Assembly: GCF_029962835.1 (NCBI RefSeq)
Contig: NC_080588.1
Span: forward strand, 43,941,001-44,005,000
Reading direction: 5' to 3'
Origin: Magnolia sinica
Lineage: Eukaryota > Streptophyta > Magnoliopsida > Magnoliales > Magnoliaceae
DNA: 64,000 nucleotides
Below are positions 55,118 to 64,000 of the stretch, piece after piece. Numbering within the stretch: the first letter of the stretch is position 1; the number at the start of each line of letters is the position of its first letter. The notes under the pieces are model-generated. The model made no database searches and was not told the DNA's origin. It saw nothing but the letters and a program-made list of their open reading frames with translations. A program made the position numbers and the translations under genes.

Positions 55118-56301
55118 CTAATCCTTTGATTCTGACGAAGGCAGAGGAGCTCCCTTATCCTACATGCAGCACAGGAGGGCTTTCAGGATACGGGACATCC
55201 TCTTAAACTTCTGCTTCAGGTAGGCCTGGTTTTCCTCGAACTTCTGCTTCAGGTAGGCGTGGTTTTCCTCGATCTTGGCCATGCGGGCGTCTTGGGCGGC
55301 CTGGTCTTGGCGGTCATCACGAGCAGTGGGAGGCTCCCAGTTGGAATTATGAGCCTTCACTTCTTCCTCCTATTCCTCTTCATCACTGTCTTCCTCTTAT
55401 TCGGTCTCTTCTTCTATCTCATCCCTGAATTCTTCAAGTCTGGCTTGGCATTGCTTGGGACCCATTTTCATGTTGTTGAGGGTAGTCTCATTAATGAAAT
55501 GGATAGGGGTGAGATTGTCCATGTGGAGCCTAAATCCAAAGTTATAGGCAATCTTACAAACTAGTCAGCCGAATGGGAGGGACAAGTCCCCCTGAGTAAA
55601 CTTTGTCGCCTTAATTATCTGAGTCAAGGCAAGAGTGAGTAAGCACACCTTTTCTCCCTGTCCTACTCGGTACAGGAAATCCGCCATAAATTAGTGCATT
55701 CTATGCGGTTACTCCATCTAGGATACACGTTGTATGTGCATATATGGTGGAGCAGGCGAAAATAATCCATTATGCATGTCATTGGGAGGCTGTTCCCCTG
55801 CCTCCAATTAATGAGTTGGTTGTCAATGTAACGAGTGCGGCGATCTCTTGCCTGTCCACTAGTGAGATTAGTCTCATTAGCATGCACATCACCGCGCTCC
55901 ACTCCCATAATGCGAGCCATGATGTCCACATCGACCCTGGTTTTTGTTCTCCCCAATGGGATGATAAGTGGAGAGGCTCAAGAGTTGGGTTCCTTATGTG
56001 GGTCATTAGCATGTGTTTTTCCTTCAAATATGGGGCCCCACCCATTATCCAGGAGGTGGTCGATCACTGGATACATCCCAAATAATTTCTCATCCACGTG
56101 AGCTTCGAAAATAACCTTACGATTATGGAACTTACAGAGTCCAGTGCCCACCGGTAGAGACCTCTCTATTGAGATTTGAGAGTCGAGGTCCCGCTTCGAC
56201 CTTCGTTTGGCACTCGCACTTGTCTCGGTACTTGTCTTCTTCTTGGAACGACTTGGATGACTTGGCCCGTCCTCATCTGGGGCCGCTCGCTTCTTCCCCA
56301 T
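55118..56301 (-). pseudogene. Accessory ORF 5' of gag in element E, broken
   Basis: A candidate start MGKKRAAPDEDGPSHPSRSK (basic, Ser-rich) is followed by RKVIFEAHVDEKLFGMYPVI and DHLLDNGWGPIFEG, an in-frame stop at about 55978, then GRTKTRVDVDIMARIMGVER, NSLPMTCIMDYFRLLHHICT and YNVYPRWSN, further stops, PIHFINETTLNNM (about 55500), an acidic run, and a heptad-like ARMAKIEENHAYLKQKFEEN repeated once, ending after CCM. Motif order parallels the intact accessory protein of element F (40283-41422). It lies between the LTR leader and gag, a position used by extra frames in some Ty3 elements. Function unknown. Confidence 0.7.
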
Positions 56302-57254
56302 AAGGGAAAGGAGTGTAAAAATGGAGAAGATGGTGGCTATGATCTCGAAAAAGGCCATGAAGATGGAAAGGATATGGTAAGAAGGGATTTTTGAGGAGAT
56401 GGGTGTTTTGGGAACCCTAAGTGATGGGTTTGGTGCTCAAATGAGTAAAAGGGAAGAAATGCAAGGGAGATTAGGAGAGAGTTGAGGTGAGGGGGTGTAG
56501 AATGCAAGGAAAAGGGATTTTGAAGCAAGGAAATGGAGATTTGAGAGAGAGGGAGGGTTTTTGGAGGGTTTGGAGGGCTAGAGGGGCTTGAAAGTAGGTA
56601 GAAATTAAGGAAAAGGGGGTTGTGGGGTCATATAAGTGGACCCCACACGTGGGAGGGGCCCACACAACCAGACCAGTGACAGTGCGTCGTGCCCCTTGGA
56701 CAGGCCAGCGGTACGCCGCCGATCGGGCGGTACCGTCGCGGCCCGCTGGCTAATCCGGTGGTGTGCCGTCGTGCATCGCTGGATGGTCCGGTGGTGCCCC
56801 CGTCATCTAGCGGTGGCCACCCCCCTCTGGTGGCAATTTTTGGTCCATGGGAACCCCTGGGCCCCACTAAACTCATTGGTTTGGGTCCTTAGGCCCGTCG
56901 GGTCCATGCATCACGGTCTGACGATCGTTTAATCGCATTTCCTGGATTCTCTTTCCCTACTCAAGATTTCTTTGGCGTGGATCCGCCCTCAGTTTGACCA
57001 CAAAGTTCAACGTTTAGGTCGTTTAAGTCGACCTGATTTGTTATACTTGATCAGGGGTGACTTAGGTCATTGTACATGATTTGAGTTCCCCAGTTATAAA
57101 CCTTCGACTAAACTACAGTGTTTGGCCTCACTTGTCAACAAAACTTTGGGATCCTAATATCGTCTCTAAATTCCATCGCCCCCTTCCTAAGTCAGAGTGC
57201 GTCGTGGTGTGTCATGTTAGCCTATAATCCTAAGTCCAGTTTAATCCAAATCAT
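56302..57254 (-). other. Untranslated leader of element E with a GC-rich block
   Basis: No gene seen. The stretch 56640-56830 is markedly GC-rich and full of CpG (GCGGTACGCCGCCGATCGGG and similar) in an otherwise AT-leaning window. 56350-56600 is purine-rich on the + strand. Confidence 0.6.
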
Positions 57255-57267
57255 GCTTTGATACCAA
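57255..57267 (-). other. Primer-binding site of element E
   Basis: TTGGTATCAAAGC on the - strand starts two bases after the LTR end GGCATTACA. It differs by one base from the usual initiator tRNA-Met complement (TGGTATCAGAGC). Confidence 0.88.
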
Positions 57268-57269
57268 CT

Positions 57270-60200
57270 TGTAATGCCTCGAATTTCGAGGGTCGAGCAA
57301 AGCTCTACTCCCAAGATTCAGAACATCACTTATGTATTGTGGATGATGAAATTCAGTTTCTTTCATTTTAACGAGTTAAGCATGTGTGAGATTATACTAA
57401 ACAACACATCATACTCTGGATTTAATTAAGTTAAGTAAGAGCGAAAGTTTAAAACATATCTATTTAAGCATACAGGTGTTTCACAATTTTCCTCCAGAGT
57501 ATGAGTATGTAACCGGGTTCAATATATACATGTATTGTTTCAAAATGAACAAAATGATACGTAAAAGTGTTCGACTAAGCCCAAATGTCCTAGTGGTCCC
57601 TGCGCATCGGCACGAGATCTACATCGACCCGCCCGAGAACTGGAAGTAGGAGAATTCCTCTTCCTCATCCAAGAAGTCCTGCTCCAGAGCATAGACGTCA
57701 TCTGTACTTGCATGTACATCAAAGTCTAGTTGGTGTTTTAAAACACCGTCCCAGAGTAGGAGTGAGTGCTTAACTCAGTGTTTCTATAAGGCAAAAGTTA
57801 CACATGTTATCAAGTTAATCAAAGCAGTAATGATAAAATAAACATAATAATCACTTCCTAACTACTCTTTTTAATATAGGAATGGGGTGCAAGTAATGAT
57901 GTATGCCCTCACATCAAAGCTCCCTCATACTCGACTCCGTTAGCCTATTTTGCATATGACAACACTTCCTCAAAACGGTACAACTCTAACGCCTTCTTGG
58001 CACATCCTAACTAATGCAGTGCTATATATGGTCATGTTAGCCAAGTAATTAATTAAGCTCATTCATACAACAAGTTGGGAAGCTAGGGTACCTCCCTTTA
58101 TATCATTGAATCAAATTGAACATTCGGCATCGGACAACCGTAGTGGTCCTACTCCTATATTCTGGATCCATCTACGTTTGTCACTCCTAATTAAATACAT
58201 ATGATAGGCAAGTTGCGAGAAGTTGTGCTCGTGGTCACTACGGGGAGGCTCGTCACCCCAGTGTAGGCCGACAGTACGAACACGGTGTCCTATACCACCA
58301 TGCCTGGCTCACGAGTCTTAGTTGCTCATTGATCACTACGGGGAGGCTCGTCACCCCAGCGTAGGCCGACAGCTCGAACACGGTGTCCCATGGTTAACGT
58401 GGGTCTTTACATTGGTGAGGGGTACCTTAGATTTAAACAGTCACGTCCATACATGGTAAACACACAATAAGTCAATCGGTTCATTAGGCAAGCTCGATTG
58501 GTACGGGCGCATACTGACTTAATCGATATGGAGCGCATAAGCACCCCTCGTGGCCTAGCCACTGTTGACAATCGTCGTGCAACTCAGATTCGTCAAGTTT
58601 ACCTAACGTGGTGAGATTAATTCGGCCACCCGAACAAGGACTTTTACCGATTTCCTAGGCTACGTTTGTAGTTCAATCCTACTCGAAATGCTACTACAAC
58701 CACATGTGACATCCATCCCAGCATTCAACAAAATGATTCAAGTGGATTGTCATTTGGGCATTTCATCAAACATGTAGACCATGTCAAATATAACTTGCAT
58801 TTTATCAATTAATTTCATAAAGGAAAACATACATATGCATAATACAGCAGGGAATCCTATCTTAATACTTATAATAAATACAAATCATCAACAATTTCTC
58901 ATTGAAACAATTTATCAAACACTTAGACTATGATAGTTATAACATGTGTTTTATCAAATATTCATACAGAGAAATCTATATGCATATGACGATGAGGAAT
59001 ACTAGATTAGGAATCATAATAAGCACTAATCATTCTCTATTTCTTATTTAGACATTTCAATAAACACATAGGTTGCATCATTTACTTATCACAATTCATA
59101 GGCGAATCTTATATAGAAATTAGTGTATTTAAGACAATACGACAACAATCAAGACTGACATAAATCATTAGCTGTCATGAAAGTATTGATAAACTGCAAC
59201 CTAAGCGTTTATAGTCCGCACCTTTCGTTAGAATGCTTGACTCAAACTTGTTCCAAATTTTATGTTTCCAAAACTGAAATGTCGGGCACCTAGACGATGA
59301 AATTGGTTAGCTAGGTTGCTGAAAGACTATCCTGGAGTTCTATCTCAATGTTAGGGTTGGTACTTCTTACCCGAAATCATAGTTGAAAGAAGTTCGGTAG
59401 CGCAACGGGGCGGAGATTTAGGCATGTGGGTGCATGGGAGAAGATGTCCCATGATTGAAGCGATCTCCTACGCTTCCTCTTTCTCTCTTTCCTCTTTTCT
59501 CCCCTTTTCTCTCCTCTCTTTCTATCTAGGGTTTGAAATTCGCATATGAGAGAGAAGGGGTGAAATAAGGGCTATTTAGAGGCCCAGATGTGATGCAAAT
59601 GGCCCCAGGGTCACTTTATACCTTGTTTATACCCCGTGGGTGGCTGTTTCTGACGAACAGGGCCATAGGTAGGCCCATGACTCATCTACATCGGAGGGTA
59701 TGCTCTCTAACAATGGATCCATGCCAGGGCATGATTTAGGTGCGATTGGATAAGTGAATCGACCGTGGAGAACCTGTGTCAGATCAACGGTCGTACGTGC
59801 TCAATCGGGGCCACTGTTGTACGGATATGTGCAGGGAAATTTCCTTTCTGCATAGGTGAAGTTTGGTTATAAACTAATGGTATAAAATTCTCAACTTTGT
59901 GTGAGAGCGAATGACCCAATTCACTTAAGTTCCAGTTCGTTTTCTAAGGATATTCGCGTTTCTCACGCACTTCACTCACAACTCAAGTTGGGTGTTTCTG
60001 GACACCACTGGGCTTGATTCCCGCGATGGTCATCTAGCCTAGCAGGATGGACATAGTCCTATAATTTCACGGTCATTGGACCCTCGACGTGCTGTCTAGG
60101 TCCGTTACCAAGTTTTAATGTACTCTCGAGAGCGATAGGCCCTTGGGATTTCTCCTTGGTCTTTAGGTGACATTGAGCCAGTGGTACCCATGGTTTTAGG

Positions 60201-60356
60201 CATTTTCATTTGTAAAAATGGTGGCCCAAGCTTAATCCACTGATCATTTAGTACTTAACTAAATCCCGTCTAATTTATATGACAGGATGCGGTCCTTGGA
60301 CAGCTCTACCTGAGGTGGTACTCGAGTCTTTGTACGCATTTTTTCAGGACGTTACA
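57270..60356 (-). repeat. 5' LTR of element E
   Basis: On the - strand it starts TGTAACGTCCTGAAAAAATG (60356) and ends CGAGGCATTACA (57270), 3087 bp. It matches the shared LTR at 48702-50183 plus 37015-37783. It contains a 56-bp direct repeat (58235-58290 and 58333-58388, TCACTACGGGGAGGCTCGTC). Its 57270-57887 part has no counterpart in the shared LTR because of a deletion there. Confidence 0.92.
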
Positions 60357-60990
60357 ATACATGACATTTTCTCTTTTCTAGGTCACTCAAGATTTTATAG
60401 GAGGTTCATTAAGGAGTTTAGCTAAATTTTTAGACCATTGAGTAACCTCCTTCAAAAGGATATCCCATTTGAGTGGACTGACTCATGCTAAGAGGATTTT
60501 ACAAAGCTAAAGGGTATATTGACAACCACACTAATCATGCAGCTACCCGATTGGAGCATTCTTTTTGAAATATGTGTGATGCTAGTGACTATGCTATTGA
60601 GGCTATGTTAGGCCAAAGGAAGGACAAGAAATCATATGTTATCTACTACGCAAGTAGAATGTTGAAAGATGCCCAGATAAATTACTTTACCATGGAAAAT
60701 GAACTATTTTTCATAGTCTTTGCTCTAGGGTCTTACTTGATTGGATAAAAAATTATAATTTTCATTAACCATGTAATGTTCAAGTATCTTCTCTTAAAGA
60801 AGGATGTTAAGCCTCGTCTTTTGAGATGGATCCTACTCCAAGAATTTGACTTAGAGATACATGATAAGAAAGGAGTAGAGAACATAGTAATGGATCACTT
60901 ATCTCGACAAGTTTTTTTAGATTCCATTGAGAGTTTGCTAATTAAAGACACCTTCTCAAATGAACAATTATTTGTTGTCTCCCAATTACC
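60357..60990 (+). pseudogene. Athila/Tat-type Ty3 RT end and RNase H (element G)
   Basis: It enters mid-RT: FLGHSRFYRRFIKEFS, a stop, then IFRPLSNLLQKDIPFEWTDS. RNase H follows through frameshifts: SDYAIEAMLGQRKDKKSYVI, YYASRMLKDAQINYFTMENE. The open stretch 60776-60994 has KYLLLKKDVKPRLLRWILLQ, EFDLEIHDKKGVENIVMDHL and SRQ, a form typical of the Athila/Tat branch rather than chromoviruses. The 5' part of G was separated or lost where element E sits. Confidence 0.85.
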
Positions 60991-62192
60991 TTAGTACAGT
61001 GACAGAAAATTATCTTATGACAGGTAAATTGTCGATTCCTTTGACATCATAAGATAAGAAAGATTTTTAGCCGATGTATGTAGCTTTTCTGGGATGATCC
61101 TTATTTGTTTAAATATTGCCCACACCAAATCATTAGAAGATGTGTTCCAAACAATAAACACTATATTGTCATCTACTTTTATCACTCATAAGCTTGTGGA
61201 GGCAAATTTTCAACAAATAAAACCACCGTTAAGGTTTTTATTGGTTAATGATGTGTAAAGATACCCATGAGTTTTACAAAGCATGTTAGCAATGTCAAAA
61301 AATGGAAAGAATGTCACGAAGAAATATGATGGCTAAAAATCTGATCCTAATTGTAGGGATCTTTACTTGTTGGGGTATTAATTTCATGGGATATTTTTCC
61401 CCATCTTTTAGACATATCTACATCCTCCTAGCTGTTGATTATGTTTCCAAATGGGTGGAGGCAATTCCTTGTAGAACTAATGATTACAAAGTAGTTGTAT
61501 GGTTTTTAAAAGAAAATATCTTATTGAGATTTGAAATGCCAAGATCTATAATCAGTGATGGTGGTTTGCACTTTGCAATAAACCATTTGAGAACTTAATG
61601 AGAAAATATGGTATTACGCACAAAGTGGCAACACCCTATCATCTATAGATAAGTGGCCAAGTTGAAGTTTTCAATATGGAGATTTAATAGATATTAGAGA
61701 AAACTATGAATCCATAAGGATTGGTCTTTAAGGCTAACTGACGTGTTGTGGGCTTATAGGACTTCTTTTAAAACTCCTATTGGAATCTCTCCGTATAGAC
61801 TTATCCTTGGGAAAGCTTGTGATCACTTACCACTGAAATTGGAACATTAGGCATACTAGGACATAAAGAAGTTCAATTTCGACATTGACAAACCTAGCAC
61901 ACTGTGTAAACTCTGGCTTGTGGAGCTGGAAGAAATTAGGAAAGACGTGTATGACAACATGAGAATACATAAGGAAAGGATGAAAGTGTTTCATGATAAG
62001 AACATTTTCGAAAAAATATTTGGGCTAAATCAGAAAGTTCTCCTATATAATTCTTGTCTCAACCTCTTTCCTGGAAAACTGCTATCCAAATGTAGTAAAC
62101 TATTCATAGTAAAGAATATTTATCCTTATGGGGTTGTGGAAGTTGTGAATCCCAAAAATGATAATATGTTTAAGGTAAATGGTCAAAGTTGA
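60991..62192 (+). pseudogene. Athila/Tat-type Ty3 integrase (element G)
   Basis: The zinc domain is mostly decayed. The core reads WGINFMGYFSPSFRHIYILL, AVDYVSKWVEAIPCRTNDYK (first Asp at INFMG altered) and SIISDGGLHFAIN (second Asp). HKVATPYHL, a stop and SGQVEVFNMEI mark the Glu block. The open stretch 61920-62192 has MELEEIRKDVYDNMRIHKER, KVLLYNSCLNLFPGKLLSK and NMFKVNGQS, the C-terminal domain of this branch. Many stops separate the blocks. Confidence 0.85.
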
Positions 62193-63389
62193 AACTGTTT
62201 GTGGAAAAATAGTTCCAAAAGAAATGTTCATATCTCTGGAAAATCCTATATACCAATATTGTTCTCATAGTATGATAAAGATCCATTCCCTTGCTTTCTT
62301 AGGATTTAGTTTCCTTAGGTAAAATAGGATATTTTGTTTGTAATTTATAGTTGTTGAAGCACCAATCTTTGAAGTTTTCTCCTGTATATGTTGTCCTTCT
62401 AGTACCTGCTTCCACCTACTCTTTATTTTGTTGCTCTCATGTTACATATATTGCATATATTTAACACATTGAGGACAATATAGAATTTGGGTAGGGGGTG
62501 GGTTTTCATTGGAAAATTTTATTTGAAATTTAAGCTGAAAATTTTGATATATATATAAAAGATGTTTTCTATAATTTTAAATAGTTTCAGGAAATGAATC
62601 CGAGAATTAGTACTGAGTGTTTTTTAAGCCTAGATTTGAGTTACTTAATGGATTCTAAAATTAAGCTTAATTAATAATATTTAGTTGAAAAGTTTTAAAC
62701 ACTGATTGACTCATGAATTTTAACATATCACATTTAGCTTACACATTAGACCTTAGTTGGATATTGAAATATTAAAGTGATGATTATTGAGGATGTTAAG
62801 AACCACGCCTGGGGAATTTGTCCACCATGTTCATTGATAAAAGTGAGAAAAAGAGTATCAGTTAAAAAATAGATATCGAAAAGGGCTACCCATTGAATTG
62901 TCAATGAAAAGACATCTTGGTATAAAAAAGGAGAATGAATGGATAGAGAAAAAATTTAAAAGAAGAAGAAGAAGAGGGTAATAAAGTGAAAGCATCAATA
63001 AAAAAAATCAAGAGTTGGAAGAGTGAAGTGTTGAGCTGTAAGACAAGTTCTGGTTTAAGCTTTTTGGTTGATTTAATCACTTTGTTGATTATCATTATAG
63101 ACATGAAAGTGGAAAAATTGGATATGTGATAGTGTTAAGTTTAGATTACATAATGCATTCAAGAAACTCAATGTTGGGAATTATTTAATTATATGATTAT
63201 TACTTTGAGTTTAATTAGGATTTATTAAAGTACTATAACTTAGGTGAATGATATGTTTGATTTTAGTTCTCTCGAGGTTGGTTTGGTTTGAAATTGTTTG
63301 AGATTACAAGATTGGCTCTTTTTGGAATTATTTTTAATCCGGAGTCTTTCGCATGTTTTGTTCGGGACTAGCAAAATGCTGGTTGGGGC
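62193..63389 (+). other. Post-pol spacer of element G up to its polypurine tract
   Basis: No gene seen. ACATTGAGGACAATATAG, then GGGTAGGGGGTGGG (62468-62505), is a text common after pol in Athila/Tat elements. TTCGGGACTAGCAAAATGCTGGTTGGGGC (63361-63389, quoted here in parts: TTCGGGACTAGC, AAAATGC, TGGTTGGGGC) is the matching pre-LTR text with the purine-rich primer tract. AT-rich between. Confidence 0.65.
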
Positions 63390-64000
63390 TGTGATGACGT
63401 CCAAATATTGCATATTTATCCTCTCAATTGCATTACTTTACATGCATTCAAAGTGCTTAATTAATTAACTAACATGAATTTTGTGCATGTAATATAATCC
63501 AGGAAACAAAGATGAAATTATGCTTAAGGAGGCTTAAAGCTCAAAGATTAATCAAGTGAAGATTTGGATGTTTGGAGGTCATTAATAAAGAATTCACATG
63601 CCAAAGATCCAAGGAAACCAAGGACGAATGATAAAGAAAGGACTAAAAAATCACACAATTCAATAACAGAAATAATAGACTATTTGGTCCCACATGAGGT
63701 TAGTTTTGTCCAAACAAATATACATAGAGCAATCTAGCAAGAAACTATGATTTTCAGAGATAATTCGGCTCGACACTTAGGTCTGATTGAAGCAATGTTC
63801 AATGCCATTGAAGTAGAGTTTGATGCGACCTAAGGGAGACATAGACTTTAGAATATTTTAGAGAAATTGGATTACAGTCGAAGGAATCTTTCGCTGGACT
63901 CGATGCGACTTCGATGTGACTGAAGGTGACTGTCATACGATTGAAGCATAACATAAGAGTGTAAATTTGAAGTCAGTTCTAAGTCAGTGTGAATTTTTCT
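63390..64000 (+). repeat. Start of the 3' LTR of element G, cut by the window end
   Basis: Begins TGTGATGACGTCCAAATATT right after the purine tract. GCATATTTATC shortly after is usual at the start of such LTRs. The alternative start is two bases later (TGATGACG). The right end lies outside the window. 63780-63960 contains loose GATTGAAGC/GACTGAAGG repeats. Confidence 0.6.

Overview
The window is repeat-dense nuclear DNA from a flowering plant. It holds layered, mostly dead transposable elements and no intact host gene. The organism is inferred from plant-type Ty1/copia and Ty3/gypsy retrotransposons, a CACTA transposon, and plant exon fragments (a Qa-SNARE of the SYP2 type and a receptor-like kinase). 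Abundant non-coding blocks built on a CCGTCCA/TGGACGG vocabulary remind me of magnoliid genomes, but that is a weak impression and I do not name a species.

Layout. (A) 1-9306, + strand: the 3' part of a decayed Ty3 chromovirus (gag, protease, RT, RNase H, integrase, chromodomain remnants), a polypurine tract, and a very long 3' LTR (4483-9306). (C) 10529-21818: an 11.3-kb CACTA element with imperfect 29-bp inverted ends, GCCGACGG-rich subterminal repeats, a frameshifted transposase-associated domain and captured host exons (SYP2 syntaxin, receptor-like kinase, two unrecognised). (B) 22423-33165, - strand: a giant orphan LTR related to the LTR of A, enlarged by a 4.1-kb internal tandem duplication and full of minisatellites. 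(D) about 33480-35482, - strand: a Ty1/copia remnant (LTR with three 200-bp repeats, polypurine tract, RNase H end). (E) 35483-60356, - strand: a Ty3 chromovirus arranged, in its own direction, as LTR, internal region, LTR, partial internal region, with a deletion across the shared LTR. (F) 37784-48696, - strand: a nearly complete Sirevirus-like Ty1/copia element inserted into the shared LTR of E, with a perfect 5-bp target duplication (ATATC). (G) 60357-64000, + strand: RT-end, RNase H and integrase remnants of an Athila/Tat-type Ty3 element, then its post-pol spacer and the start of its 3' LTR.

The most interesting observation is that F and E carry related accessory reading frames outside gag-pol. 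In F the frame is intact (379 codons) and lies 3' of pol. In E it is broken and lies 5' of gag. Both have the same order of short motifs: a hydrophobic N-terminal block, an NxLP...YPR block, a CLP block, an IH(F/L)...N(K/N)M block, an acidic stretch and a terminal coiled coil. They appear to be one protein family carried by two retrotransposon superfamilies at opposite ends of the coding region.

Relative order of events, inferred from nesting: A, G, D and the LTR of B are old. E then formed a recombinant multimer and lost DNA at a microhomology. F inserted last. None of the elements looks autonomous: every gag-pol has stops, frameshifts or deletions.
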